The notes: generated by a model from the letters alone, not told the origin. A stretch of 64,000 nucleotides of DNA from Hymenobacter sp. CRA2 (GCF_002007105.1 NZ_MVBC01000001.1:434001-498000); one strand, 5' to 3'. Numbered from the stretch's first letter, positions 54,345 through 63,467 are shown. Program-made: numbers and translations.

Positions 54345-56975
54345 ATGCAGCAATTTTCCCCTTGCCTTCTGGCACTGGGCGGTATACTGGCGACAGTACC
54401 CGCCCTGGCCCAGACGGAAACGGGCGTTGGCGGCATCGTGCGCAACGATGCCGGCCAACCAATTCCTGGAGCCACAGTCTTTTTGAAAGGCACTCTGATC
54501 GGCACCGGTACCAACCGCGAAGGCCAATTTTCCCTGCCTGCGGATTTTAGCAACGGCCCGGTGGTCATTTCGGTGTCCTTCGTAGGCTACGAAACGCGCG
54601 AACTGGAACTGAGCAAGCCCACGCCCGACGTGCTGGTGACCCTCAACGAGGCCGTGACCCTGAACGAAGTGGTAGTGGCCGCCTCGCGCGTGGAAGAATC
54701 CCTGCAGCAGGCCCCGGTCACCATCGATAAAATCGGGGCGGCACAAATTCAGCGCCTGCCTCCGCCCGACGCCCTGGCCAGCCTGAACCAGTTCAAGGGC
54801 ATCGACGTGAACACCTCCAGCATGGTGATGAGCAGCATCAGCACGCGCGGCTTCAACTCGCCCAAGTCGGAGCGCGTGATTCAGCTGGTGGACTACTTCG
54901 ATACCCAGTCGCCCTCGCTGAACGTCAACTCCGGCAACCTGACGGGCATTCCGGAGCTGGACATTGCCAGCATCGAAGTGATTCACGGGCCGGCCTCGGC
55001 CCTGTACGGCGCCAATGCCTTCAACGGTGTGGTGCTGCTGAACTCCAAGGACCCGTTCGTGACGGAGGGGCTGTCGGCGCGGGTGCGCGGCGGGCAGCGC
55101 GCCTATTTCGACGGGCAGCTGCGCTACGCCCACAAAATCGGCAACCGGCTCGCTTTCAAGCTGGTGGGTAGCTACCTGACGGCCGATGACTGGCTGGCTA
55201 AAAACTACGACGCCACCAGCCGCATCATCACCCCGAACAACAACGCCGCCGGCTCGCCCCAGGGCTACGACGCCGTGAACCGCTACGGCGACGTGGCCAA
55301 CACCTACTCGGCAACCCAGCCTTTCCCCACGGGCGTGAGCCCCGAGCTGGAGGGCAAGACGGTGTTCATGCCCGGCTTCACGGAGCAGACGCTGATTGAT
55401 GGCGACAACAAGGCCAAGGCGTTCAAGGTGGTGCCGACGGTGTCGTACCTGCTGACCAGCAAGCTGAAGGCCACCGTGGCCGCCAGCATCAACCGCGGCA
55501 CGGCCAGCTACCAGAGCTCCAGCCGCTACCGCCTGCGCGACTTCGGCACCAACCAGTACCGCGGCGAGCTGCGCGGGGAGCGGTGGTTTTTGCGCGGCTC
55601 CTCCACGCAGGACTTCGGCAACAACTCCTACGACCTGGGCTTCCTGGGCGCGTTCATCCAGAACTCGCCCGCAGCCGAAGGCAACAGCACGACCTACGCC
55701 CAGCAGTACTTCGGCACCTACAACGTGGCCTACAAGCAGGCCCGCGCGGCCGGTGCCACCGTCGACCAGGCGCTGGTGGCGGCCCAGGCCAAGGCCAACG
55801 AAGGCCAGCTCGATCCGGGCAGTGCACGCTTCGGGCAGCTGCGCTCGGTTATCATTAAGGACGCCCGCCCCGGCTTTGGCGCCCGGGTGCAGCCTAGCTC
55901 GCTGCTGAACGAAGGCAACGCCCAGTACGACTTCCGCTTCGGCGACAAGACCAACCTGATCCTGGGGGCCTCGTACCGCAAGTTCCGCCTGGGCTCTGAC
56001 GGGCAGTTCTTCTCCGATGACAATGAGCGCATCCAGAACCACGAGATGGGTGCCTATACCCAGTTCTCGCACCAGATGCTGAACGACCGGCTGAAGCTGG
56101 CTCTGGCCGCTCGCCTGGACCTGTTCAAGAACTTCGACCCGGCCTTCTCCCCCCGCGCCTCGGCCGTGTACACCGTGGGCGACGCCCGCCAGCACAGCTT
56201 CCGCGCCAGCTACGGCCGCGCCTTCCGCTCCCCCACTCAGCTCGACCAGTACATCCGTCTGGATGTGGGCCCGGTGTACCTGCTGGGCAACGTGGGCGGC
56301 GGCTTTCAGGGCCTGAGCCTGCCCACGGCCACTACGCCGTCGGCCCCGGTTGCCATTGCCGCGCTGCAGCTGGAGCGCCTGAGCACGTACGAAGTAGGCT
56401 ACCGCGGCACTTTCGGCGGCAAGCTGTACGTGGACGCGACTTACTTCCGCAGCCAGTACAACGACTTTATCGGTGCCCGTCGTTTCCTGGGCAACCCGGA
56501 CGGCTCCCGCACGCTGCCGCTGCGCGTGCTGCAGGTATGGACCAACGCCGACCAGGAAGTACACACCCAAGGTGCCTCGGTGGGCCTGAGCTACAATGTG
56601 GCCAAGCCGCTGACCCTCACGGCCAACTACTCGCTGAACCTGCTGGATAACAGCAAGCTGCCCGGTGACTTCCAAACGTTCTTCAACACGCCGAAGAACA
56701 AGTACAACGTAGGCGCCAACGGCCAGGCCAACAAGCTGAGCTACTCGGTGAATTACCGCTGGGCTCAGGGCCACCTGTACGAAACGCCGTTTGCGGTGGG
56801 GCAGCTCAGCGACTACAGCTCGCTGGATGCCTTCGTGGGCTACACCGTGCCCAAGCTGGCTACCACGCTGCAGGCCGGCGCCTCCAACATCCTCGATGCC
56901 AACAACGTGCAGGTATTCGGCGGGCCACGCATCGGCCGGTTGGCTTATCTAGGCCTGCTCGTCGACGTGAAATAA
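54345..56975 (+). CDS. TonB-dependent receptor with CarboxypepD_reg-like N-terminus
   Basis: An 876-residue outer-membrane receptor. Signal peptide (CLLALGGILATVPALAQ), then a CarboxypepD_reg-like domain (GVGGIVRNDAGQPIPGATVFLKGTLIGTGTNREGQFSL), the plug domain (SRVEESLQQAPVTIDKIGAAQIQ, ISTRGFNSPKSERVIQLVDYF, GPASALYGANAFNGVVLLNSKDPF) and a barrel ending LAYLGLLVDVK. Ligand is unknown; no SusD-like partner follows. It sits between kmo and the rest of the kynurenine cluster, so a role in uptake of tryptophan breakdown products is possible but not shown. Confidence 0.93.
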   Translation: MQQFSPCLLALGGILATVPALAQTETGVGGIVRNDAGQPIPGATVFLKGTLIGTGTNREGQFSLPADFSNGPVVISVSFVGYETRELELSKPTPDVLVTLNEAVTLNEVVVAASRVEESLQQAPVTIDKIGAAQIQRLPPPDALASLNQFKGIDVNTSSMVMSSISTRGFNSPKSERVIQLVDYFDTQSPSLNVNSGNLTGIPELDIASIEVIHGPASALYGANAFNGVVLLNSKDPFVTEGLSARVRGGQRAYFDGQLRYAHKIGNRLAFKLVGSYLTADDWLAKNYDATSRIITPNNNAAGSPQGYDAVNRYGDVANTYSATQPFPTGVSPELEGKTVFMPGFTEQTLIDGDNKAKAFKVVPTVSYLLTSKLKATVAASINRGTASYQSSSRYRLRDFGTNQYRGELRGERWFLRGSSTQDFGNNSYDLGFLGAFIQNSPAAEGNSTTYAQQYFGTYNVAYKQARAAGATVDQALVAAQAKANEGQLDPGSARFGQLRSVIIKDARPGFGARVQPSSLLNEGNAQYDFRFGDKTNLILGASYRKFRLGSDGQFFSDDNERIQNHEMGAYTQFSHQMLNDRLKLALAARLDLFKNFDPAFSPRASAVYTVGDARQHSFRASYGRAFRSPTQLDQYIRLDVGPVYLLGNVGGGFQGLSLPTATTPSAPVAIAALQLERLSTYEVGYRGTFGGKLYVDATYFRSQYNDFIGARRFLGNPDGSRTLPLRVLQVWTNADQEVHTQGASVGLSYNVAKPLTLTANYSLNLLDNSKLPGDFQTFFNTPKNKYNVGANGQANKLSYSVNYRWAQGHLYETPFAVGQLSDYSSLDAFVGYTVPKLATTLQAGASNILDANNVQVFGGPRIGRLAYLGLLVDVK

Positions 56976-57033
56976 GCACGGCTTTCGGGCCGGTCGGGCA
57001 GAGTAGCTGTTGCCGCCTACTCTCCCGGCTACG

Positions 57034-57061
57034 GGCGGTACCTGCGGGTACCGCCTTTTTT
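57034..57061 (+). terminator. Terminator of the TonB receptor gene
   Basis: GGCGGTACC / GGTACCGCC with a 4-nt loop and six Ts; it lies just before the convergent alkB stop codon. Confidence 0.85.
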
Positions 57062-57068
57062 GTGCCAT

Positions 57069-57668
57069 TCAGGCGGTGGCGATACGGCGGAACGTCAGGT
57101 TCAGGCGCGGGCCTACGGGCTGGGCGGTTTTGGGCACGGCGTGTTGCCAGTAGCGTTGGGTGTCGCCCTGCATCAGCAGCAGGCTACCACTGCCGAGGTC
57201 GAGGCTAATTGGCGGATGCGCGGGGCCGCTGCCCGGCCGGGGGCGTAACCGGAAGCGGCGGGTGGCGCCCAGACTTACGGAGGCAATAACGGGCTGCGGG
57301 CCCAATTCTGGCTCGTCGTCGGCGTGCCAGCCCATGCTATCCTGCCCGGTGCGGTAGAGGTTCAGCAGCACACTATTGAAAGCAGCGCCGGTGGCGGCTT
57401 GTACCTGTTCACGCAACATCTGCAGCGCGGGCGTCCAGGGCTCGGGCTGCAATTGCAGGCCGGAATAGCGGTAAGCGACGCCTGCGTCGCCGTGCCAAGC
57501 AGTGAGGCGCGGCTGCATCACCTCGCGCCCAAATAGCTTGATGGGCTCGTGCCGCCAAAGAATGGTATCGGTCAGCTCTTGCCCCAACGCAGCGGCCGTG
57601 GGAGTGGGCAGGAAAGCAGCGTCCAGCTGCACGTCGGCCAGTGGCAAGGCCAGGCTTACCAAGCTCAT
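57069..57668 (-). CDS. alkB: AlkB-family 2-oxoglutarate/Fe(II) dioxygenase
   Basis: A 199-residue AlkB-like protein. The Fe(II) ligands are H115 and D117 in GWHADDEPE and H176 in QHAVPK; 2-oxoglutarate is held by R188 and R194 in RLNLTFRR. NLYRTGQDSMG and SVSLGATRRFRLR are the other conserved blocks. It repairs alkylated DNA or RNA bases. ATG 57668 (MSLVSLALPLADV) is used; the frame is open upstream but overlaps the next gene. It is 2 nt behind the membrane protein gene in the same operon. Confidence 0.93.
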   Translation of the reverse strand: MSLVSLALPLADVQLDAAFLPTPTAAALGQELTDTILWRHEPIKLFGREVMQPRLTAWHGDAGVAYRYSGLQLQPEPWTPALQMLREQVQAATGAAFNSVLLNLYRTGQDSMGWHADDEPELGPQPVIASVSLGATRRFRLRPRPGSGPAHPPISLDLGSGSLLLMQGDTQRYWQHAVPKTAQPVGPRLNLTFRRIATA

Positions 57669-57670
57669 GC

Positions 57671-58324
57671 TCAGGGCATGGGAGGCATAGCTCCCATTAC
57701 GGTTCGCAGCAGCATCAACCCGAAAAAGCTCAGGCCGAGCATCACCAGCAGCGGCGTAAGCCAGCTGCGGGGCTGGTAAGACTGCGCCCCGATAAACAAG
57801 GGCCACAGCACGTACACGTACAGCAGCGCCATCAGCAGATTGAAGCCGATAAGCGCCGCGCGCGGATCCACGCTGAGCTTGGCCAGGTACGTAGGCAGCC
57901 AGATTTGTGCCCCGAACATGCCGATGACCAGCGCCATGAGTAGGGCGGCCCCGCCGTAGCGGCGCAGGCGCAGGAAGTTCAGCAGCAACAGCACTCCGCC
58001 CACCATGCACGAAAACACAATCGAAAAGATGGCAATGGTGCCGGGCGAGTACAGCTCGGGGCCGGTGGGCTCCTCTTCCACGGCGGCCGCTTCCGCCGGA
58101 CGCGCCCAGGTGGGCGGGGCGGGCGGGGCCTGGGCAGCGGCCTGGAGGGCAGCTACTTGCAGACTTTCCCGCAGCATGCTCGCGTCGGGTACGGCGTGGC
58201 CGCGCCGCTCCAGCTCCGTGAGAGCGGCCAGCACGGCTTCTTCGCGGTATTCGGCGCGGCGGTCTACGTACAGTTGCAGCTCCGCGTCGGTTTTGCCGGC
58301 CATTTTGGCCGCGTAATCTTCCAT
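57671..58324 (-). CDS. Uncharacterised membrane protein
   Basis: A 217-residue protein. The N-terminus is a charged helical region (about residues 1-85, with TELERRGH) and an Ala/Pro linker, followed by four membrane helices (IAIFSIVFSCMVGGVLLLL, GAALLMALVIGMFG, ALIGFNLLMALLYVYVLW and LTPLLVMLGLSFFGLMLL). No catalytic motif is visible. It lies in the minus-strand kynurenine operon between kynU and alkB; a role is not apparent. Confidence 0.75.
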   Translation of the reverse strand: MEDYAAKMAGKTDAELQLYVDRRAEYREEAVLAALTELERRGHAVPDASMLRESLQVAALQAAAQAPPAPPTWARPAEAAAVEEEPTGPELYSPGTIAIFSIVFSCMVGGVLLLLNFLRLRRYGGAALLMALVIGMFGAQIWLPTYLAKLSVDPRAALIGFNLLMALLYVYVLWPLFIGAQSYQPRSWLTPLLVMLGLSFFGLMLLRTVMGAMPPMP

Positions 58325-58412
58325 TTCAGTCAGGCGAACAGGATGGAAACGAGCTGACTACGCCGCCAGCGTTTCCGTCCGTAATCATACGACAAACCGG
58401 CTCGGGCGGCTA

Positions 58413-59717
58413 TTAGTTGGCCGAAGCCAGCGTCAAAACTTCGGCCCACTGCGCCACGGCCTGCCCAATGCGCCACACGTCCTCGAAAGAATTGTAGAGC
58501 GGCACGGGCGCCAGCCGGATGACGTTCGGCTCGCGCCAGTCGGCCATGATGCCGCGCTCAGCCAGAAAATCGAACAGCGCCCGGCCCTGCCGGTGCACCA
58601 GCAAGGAGAGCTGGCAGCCGCGCTGAGTGGGGTCGGTGGGCGTGATAATTTCCAGCACTTCAGCCGGCAATCCGGCCTCGCGCAGCACAAATTCCAGGTA
58701 GCCCGTCAGCGGCTCGCTTTTGCGGCGTAGCGCCTCCATGCCGCCGGCCTCGTCGACGAGGGCCAGGGCGGCGCGGTGAATGGCCATGGGGAAAATCTGG
58801 GCGTTGGAGAGTTGCCAGCCGGCGGCACCGGCCATGGGTCGGAAGCCTTTCTTCATCTGGAAGCGGTCGGAGGGGTCGTGGCCCCACCAGCCGGCCAGGC
58901 GCGGCAGCTCGGGGCTGTTGGCAAACCGCTCGTGCACGAACACGCCGGAGGTGCCGCCGGGCCCAGAGTTCAGGTACTTGTAGGAGCACCAGCAGGCGAA
59001 GTCCACGTCCCAGTCGTGCAGGTGCAGCAGCAGGTTGCCGGCGGCGTGGGCCAGGTCGAAGCCGACGGTGGCGCCCACGGCGTGGCCGGCGCGGGTAATG
59101 GCCGGCATGTCGAAGGCCTGCCCGGTGTAGTAGTTGACGCCGCCGAGAATGACCACGGCCAGCTCTTCGCCCAGCTCCTGGATTTTGGCCTCGATATCAG
59201 CGGTGCGCAGGGTATGCTCGCCGAGGCGCGGCACCAGTTCCACGATGGCGTCGTCGGGGGCGTAGCCGTGCAGCTTCACCTGGCTTTCCAGCGCGTATTG
59301 GTCGGATGGGAAAGCGCCGCCTTCCATCAGCACTTTGTAGCGGCGGCCGGCGGGGCGGTAGAAGCTGATGAGCAGCAGGTGCAGGTTGACGGTGAGGCTG
59401 TTCATCACTACCACTTCCACCGGCTTGGCCCCCACCAGGCGGGCGGTGGCGTCGGTCAGCAGCTCGTGGTAGTGCATCCAGGGCGCTACGCCGTGGAAGT
59501 GGCCCTCGACGGCGTGCTCCTCCCAGCTCTGGAACTCGGCCTCGACGGCAGCGCGGGCCGCTTTGGGCATCAGCCCCAGGGAGTTGCCGCAGCAGTACAC
59601 GCCCGGCTGCCCATCGGGCCCAGCGGGCAGATGAAACCGGTCACGGAAAGCGCGCAGCGGGTCCTTGGCGTCGAGTTGGCGGGCGAAGTCGCGGGTATTC
59701 TGGAAGGCAGCCGTCAT
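58413..59717 (-). CDS. kynU: Kynureninase
   Basis: A 434-residue PLP enzyme. The PLP lysine is in CSYKYLNSGPGG, with DFA in the upstream strand; NSLTVNLHLLLISFYRP, ESQVKLHGYAPDD and GGVNYYTGQAFDM are kynureninase blocks. It converts 3-hydroxykynurenine to 3-hydroxyanthranilate and alanine. ATG 59717 (MTAAFQNTRDFARQLD) is used. TATCTTTG ends 6 nt upstream, giving a possible leaderless transcript even though the gene lies in a same-strand series. Confidence 0.96.
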   Translation of the reverse strand: MTAAFQNTRDFARQLDAKDPLRAFRDRFHLPAGPDGQPGVYCCGNSLGLMPKAARAAVEAEFQSWEEHAVEGHFHGVAPWMHYHELLTDATARLVGAKPVEVVVMNSLTVNLHLLLISFYRPAGRRYKVLMEGGAFPSDQYALESQVKLHGYAPDDAIVELVPRLGEHTLRTADIEAKIQELGEELAVVILGGVNYYTGQAFDMPAITRAGHAVGATVGFDLAHAAGNLLLHLHDWDVDFACWCSYKYLNSGPGGTSGVFVHERFANSPELPRLAGWWGHDPSDRFQMKKGFRPMAGAAGWQLSNAQIFPMAIHRAALALVDEAGGMEALRRKSEPLTGYLEFVLREAGLPAEVLEIITPTDPTQRGCQLSLLVHRQGRALFDFLAERGIMADWREPNVIRLAPVPLYNSFEDVWRIGQAVAQWAEVLTLASAN

Positions 59718-59723
59718 AGCGGG

Positions 59724-59731
59724 CAAAGATA
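59724..59731 (-). promoter_or_regulatory. -7 box of kynU, leaderless spacing
   Basis: TATCTTTG on the minus strand, an exact TAnnTTTG, 6 nt before the ATG. It is inside the 36-nt gap after the glycosyltransferase gene, so kynU may also have its own start. Confidence 0.5.
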
Positions 59732-59753
59732 GGCACCGCGGCGAAGCGCCCAC

Positions 59754-61037
59754 TCAGGCTACCTCCACCAGCGGGGCTTCGGCCAGTGCGGGCTCCCGAC
59801 GCCAGCGCACAGGACGGTACAAGTACACCAGCCCGAGCACGATGACGATGCCGAACAGCCCGCCCACAAAGGCGGGGTGAAAAATCAGCACGCTGTATTT
59901 CTTCAGCTGCAGGAAGCGCAGCACGGCCTCCAGGTTGAGGAAGTACGCCACCGAGGCCACGACGTAGGGCCAGTAGCGCCGGGTCAGGAAGCCGTAGGCC
60001 GCCAGAAACAGGATGCAGGCGTGCCAGTACCGCTCGTGCATCTGCGTGTTAAAGAAGGCAAAGAGCAGGGGCACCATTCCGGTGCTGAGCAGCGCCAGCG
60101 GCAACGACGGGGCCACGGCTGCGCTGCGGCCTTCGCGGCGCAGCCGCAGAATGCTGCGCACGGCGTGCACCAGCAGGGGCATGAGCACGGCGGCCGAGAA
60201 GGAGAAGAACAGCAGCAACCCCCACAGCTTGTAGGTCAAGCCCAGGAAGGGCTCCGAGTCCATGGTGTTCATCAGGTCCACGTCGGGAGCGACCAGGGCC
60301 CAGAAGTTGAAGGCGTTAGCCGATATCACGGGCACCAGATCCACCACGCCGAAGTTCATTTCGATCATGCGCGGCAGCTGGCTGCGCTCGGCACCCCAGA
60401 TAAAGGGCACCAGCAGCGCCAGCAGCAGCAGGGCCGAAGCGCCTACCGCTTCCAGCAGCCGCCGCGGACGCTGCCACCACAGCGGAGCCCAGAGCAGCAG
60501 CAGCGGCGGCAGGAAGATGATGGCCTGCGTTTTGGTGCTCAGGGCCATGGTATAAAGCAGGGCACTCCACACGGCTTTCTGCCGCGCGGCCAGCACCACC
60601 GCCCCAAAAGCCCAGAAGGTATAAATGGCGTCGATCTGCTGCCAGATCAGCGTGTTGTACAGGTAGCCCACGTTGAGCAGCAGCAGCAACGACAGCTCGA
60701 ACCGGCGGGTGCGCTCCGTTACCAGCGAGGCGGCCCAGATGGCCCCGGCAAAGTCGAATACCAGCACAAAGGCCTTCACAAAATGAATGTAGTGCTTGAT
60801 GGTCTCGACGTTGCCGGTAAACTGGGTGTAGAGCCAGAGGATGTACTGGTAAACCGGGTTGTAGATGTTGCCCGGGTCTTCGTACACATTGCCCAAGCCG
60901 TGTTCGGCCATGTAGCAGGCCCAGAACGACCAGCAGCCCACGTCGCCGGGGTGGCCCACCTGGGGCACCAGCAGCACCAGCAGAACGAAGAGTAAAAAGT
61001 AGTAGGCCGATTGGCGAACGGGAGAATACTCCAGCAT
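59754..61037 (-). CDS. GT-C-type membrane glycosyltransferase (mannosyltransferase-like)
   Basis: A 427-residue protein with about ten membrane helices. The first periplasmic loop holds DVGCWSFWACYMAEHGLGNVY, the usual place for the catalytic acidic residue of GT-C enzymes. FNTQMHERYWH later in the protein is a common GT-C loop, and YSALLYTMALSTKTQAIIFLPPLLLL matches polyprenol-sugar-using mannosyltransferases of the DUF2029/GT87 type. Substrate unknown. Its place between kynU and the ACMSD gene is odd for a metabolic operon; it may be a passenger. ATG 61037 is used over an upstream TTG. Confidence 0.82.
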   Translation of the reverse strand: MLEYSPVRQSAYYFLLFVLLVLLVPQVGHPGDVGCWSFWACYMAEHGLGNVYEDPGNIYNPVYQYILWLYTQFTGNVETIKHYIHFVKAFVLVFDFAGAIWAASLVTERTRRFELSLLLLLNVGYLYNTLIWQQIDAIYTFWAFGAVVLAARQKAVWSALLYTMALSTKTQAIIFLPPLLLLWAPLWWQRPRRLLEAVGASALLLLALLVPFIWGAERSQLPRMIEMNFGVVDLVPVISANAFNFWALVAPDVDLMNTMDSEPFLGLTYKLWGLLLFFSFSAAVLMPLLVHAVRSILRLRREGRSAAVAPSLPLALLSTGMVPLLFAFFNTQMHERYWHACILFLAAYGFLTRRYWPYVVASVAYFLNLEAVLRFLQLKKYSVLIFHPAFVGGLFGIVIVLGLVYLYRPVRWRREPALAEAPLVEVA

Positions 61038-61163
61038 ACAGCGAATAGAAGGCCCTAAGGCCAGGCAAAACAAGCTAATCAGCGGCCTTTGCGGCCCAGG
61101 CTCAACGAACCAGCTGCAAAATACGGCATTTCCACGGCTGGCCCGGCATCCGCAGCGCCGGCG

Positions 61164-62210
61164 CTACAGCACCGGACGCTGGGCCACCGCTCCCGACATC
61201 AGCCGGGCTACCTGCGCGTGCATGGGGCCCATCCAGTCCAGCGCGTTCTGGCCCAGCATGCGCGCTTTCACGTCTTCGCTGTAAGGCATGGAGCGAATGA
61301 GCTGACCAGGCTCCAGCTCGCCGAGCGGGAACGGATAATCCGTGCCCAGCGTGATTTTGTCGGCGCCGAGGGTCTTGACGAGGTAGTCGAGCATCATCGG
61401 GTCGTGCACCAGCGAGTCAACCCAGAACTTACCCAGGTACTCGCGTGGGTTCACGGGGTTGTCGACGGCGCACAGGTCGGGGCGCACCTGAAAGCCGTGC
61501 TCGATGCGGCCGATGGTGGCGGCAAAGGTGCCCCCGCCGTGGGCCACGGCCACGCGCAGCTTGGGCAGGCGCTCCAGCACCCCGCCGAAGATGAGCGAGC
61601 AGAGCGCCAGGGTGCTTTCGGCCGGCATGCCCACCAGCCAGGGCAGCCAGTACTTGGGCATTTTCTGCTGGGCCATCATGTCCCAGGGATGCACGAAGAC
61701 GGCCGCGCCCAGCTCCTCGGCCGCGGCAAACACCTCAAAAAGCTCCGGCGCGTCGAGGTTCCAGTCGTTGACGTGGGAGCCGATCTGCACGCCGATCAGG
61801 CCCAGCTCCTTTACGCAGCGCTCCAGTTCCTTGATGGCCAGATCAGGCGCCTGCATTGGGATGGTGCCCAGGCCCACGAACCGGTCGGGGTAATCGGCCA
61901 CCACACCGGCCAGGTGGTCGTTGAGCAGCATGCTGAGGTCCAGCGCGTCGTGGGGCTTGGCCCAGTAACTGAACATGACCGGCACCGTGCTCAGCACCTG
62001 CACATCGACGCCGAAGTGGCGGCACTCGCGCAGGCGCACGTCAGGGTCCCAGCAGTTGTCCTGAATTTCGCGGAAGAACTTGTCGTCCTGCATCATGCGG
62101 GCGCAGCAGGGCTTGTGGTGCTCCAGCCGGATGAAGCCGCCGTAGCCGTACCGCTCGCGCAGGTCGGGCCACTCTTTGGGCAGGATATGGGTGTGAATGT
62201 CGATGACCAC
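61164..62210 (-). CDS. 2-amino-3-carboxymuconate-6-semialdehyde decarboxylase
   Basis: A 348-residue amidohydrolase-fold enzyme. It starts [15 protein letters not shown], giving metal ligands H6 and H8; further ligands are in [15 protein letters not shown] and [10 protein letters not shown], and the Asp at the end. The sequence pattern and the neighbouring kynU and HAAO genes identify ACMSD, which diverts the pathway from quinolinate/NAD towards 2-aminomuconate semialdehyde. The start codon is GTG, and it falls inside the left arm of the repeat that brackets the GxxExxY gene, so the native start may have been replaced. Confidence 0.9.
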   Translation of the reverse strand: MVIDIHTHILPKEWPDLRERYGYGGFIRLEHHKPCCARMMQDDKFFREIQDNCWDPDVRLRECRHFGVDVQVLSTVPVMFSYWAKPHDALDLSMLLNDHLAGVVADYPDRFVGLGTIPMQAPDLAIKELERCVKELGLIGVQIGSHVNDWNLDAPELFEVFAAAEELGAAVFVHPWDMMAQQKMPKYWLPWLVGMPAESTLALCSLIFGGVLERLPKLRVAVAHGGGTFAATIGRIEHGFQVRPDLCAVDNPVNPREYLGKFWVDSLVHDPMMLDYLVKTLGADKITLGTDYPFPLGELEPGQLIRSMPYSEDVKARMLGQNALDWMGPMHAQVARLMSGAVAQRPVL

Positions 62211-62252
62211 AGATAGGAACGGATGTTTTTAACGGATGAAACGGATGGGTTT
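62206..62252 (+). repeat. Left arm of the GxxExxY cassette repeat
   Basis: Starts ACCACAGATAGGAACGGATG; the matching inverted arm at 62751-62795 starts ACCACAGATGGCAACGGATG on the minus strand (18 of 20 identical), with several further CGGATG units inside. The arm covers the GTG start codon of the ACMSD gene. Confidence 0.7.
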
Positions 62253-62311
62253 ACCCAGACTGAATCTGGAGACTCAACTGCAACCGGAAACTCTCAGGAG
62301 GACACGCGGGC

Positions 62312-62701
62312 TCAGTCTTGCCTGATGTTTTTTAGTAGGCGCTTGTACTCCAACCGTGGAGCTCCAAAGTTCAGCAGCAAGCCTACCGGGATGCGAAAGG
62401 CTTCGAGGTAGCCCAGCAGCTGCGCGTGGTGCGCCGGGGTCAGCACCCCGACTGCTTTCAACTCGAGCAACACGCAGCCGCCCACAAGAAAATCGGCTCG
62501 CCGGGCGCCTACTTTCTCGCCGGCATAATACACGGGCAGCTCGATTTCCCGCTCGGCAGCAAGGCCCAGGCGCTGCAGCTCAATCAACAGGGCCCGCTGG
62601 TAAATCACCTCCGGGAAGCCGTTGCTCATGGTGCGCTGCACCCGCATAGCGGCTCCGATAATCTGGTGGGTCAGCGCGTCATACTCATCCAGGTTGATCA
62701 T
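62312..62701 (-). CDS. GxxExxY protein (PD-(D/E)xK-like)
   Basis: A 129-residue protein with the family motif GFPEVIY near residue 30 (GxxExxY), then ALLIELQRLGL, and the nuclease-like core RRADFLVGGCVLLELKAV, with Asp, Glu and Lys as in PD-(D/E)xK enzymes. Free-standing GxxExxY genes are scattered in Bacteroidota and are commonly flanked by CGGAT-type repeats. ATG 62701 (MINLDEYDALTHQIIGAAM) is chosen. The gene sits inside a repeat-bounded cassette of about 590 nt between the HAAO and ACMSD genes, on the same strand as both. Confidence 0.9.
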   Translation of the reverse strand: MINLDEYDALTHQIIGAAMRVQRTMSNGFPEVIYQRALLIELQRLGLAAEREIELPVYYAGEKVGARRADFLVGGCVLLELKAVGVLTPAHHAQLLGYLEAFRIPVGLLLNFGAPRLEYKRLLKNIRQD

Positions 62702-62750
62702 AAGCAGAGGGACTTCAGGCACTGAATCTCCCACGGAAAGACGTCAAAGG

Positions 62751-62795
62751 TCTTATCCGTTTTTATCTGTCTTTTCATCCGTTGCCATCTGTGGT
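62751..62795 (-). repeat. Right arm of the GxxExxY cassette repeat, forming the end of HAAO
   Basis: Inverted partner of 62206-62252. It encodes the last 13 residues of the 3-hydroxyanthranilate dioxygenase (PQMATDEKTDKNG) and its stop codon. Confidence 0.7.
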
Positions 62796-63304
62796 TTTTC
62801 CATTACGGTGCCGCAGTTCTTGCAGGTGCGCTTCTCTTCGCTCTGCCAAAAGGCGCCCATGATGACGGGCAGCTGCTTCACGATGTCGGTGACTTCGGTG
62901 AATTCCTCGTGCAGCTTGGTGCCGCAGTTCTCGCAGTACCACTGAAAGCCGTCCAGCTCGCCGGGCTTGCGGTAGCGCTCCACCACCAGCCCTACCGTGT
63001 TGGCCGGGCGCTGCGGCGAGTGGGGCACGCCGGCGGGCAGCAGGAAAATCTCGCCGGCGCGGATGGGCAGGTCCACGGGCTTGCCGTCCTCAATGATTTT
63101 CAGCGTGATGTCGCCCTCGAGCTGGAAAAAAAACTCCTCGCTGTCGTCCACGTGGTAGTCCTTGCGGGCGTTGGGGCCGCCCACCACCATCACGATGAAG
63201 TCGTCGTTGCCTTTGAATACTTGTTGGTTGCCGACGGGCGGCTTGAGCAAGTGGCGGTGTTCGTCAATCCACTGCTGGAAGTTGAAGGGACGCGTAACGG
63301 GCAT
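62753..63304 (-). CDS. 3-hydroxyanthranilate 3,4-dioxygenase
   Basis: A 183-residue cupin enzyme. Fe(II) ligands H51 and E57 (YHVDDSEEFFF) and H95 (GVPHSP) are present, and the bacterial-type rubredoxin-like cysteines C124, C127, C161 and C164 (YCENC, CKNC) are complete. ATG 63304 begins MPVTRPFNFQQW; a longer N-terminus in the frame is not homologous. It opens the ring of 3-hydroxyanthranilate to ACMS. The final 13 residues come from the adjacent repeat, so the native C-terminus has probably been lost; the metal sites are intact, so activity may be unaffected. Confidence 0.93.
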   Translation of the reverse strand: MPVTRPFNFQQWIDEHRHLLKPPVGNQQVFKGNDDFIVMVVGGPNARKDYHVDDSEEFFFQLEGDITLKIIEDGKPVDLPIRAGEIFLLPAGVPHSPQRPANTVGLVVERYRKPGELDGFQWYCENCGTKLHEEFTEVTDIVKQLPVIMGAFWQSEEKRTCKNCGTVMEKPQMATDEKTDKNG

Positions 63305-63467
63305 GGCGGGTGGCGTTGGGTGACACGGAACAAGTAACTCGTGACAAGTTAGAAACTGCAGGCGGAACCGGTGGGCTCTGGCCCGAATAGTCCGGCGGCG
63401 AGGCCCTTCCCCATTGCAGGACGGCACACGTGTCACGCGTTACCAGACACCTGACTACCTTTCGGGC

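Noticed and set aside
54345-56975. Calling the TonB receptor a SusC-type polysaccharide receptor
   Set aside because: No SusD-like lipoprotein gene follows, and the barrel gives no SusC-specific signature I can point to.
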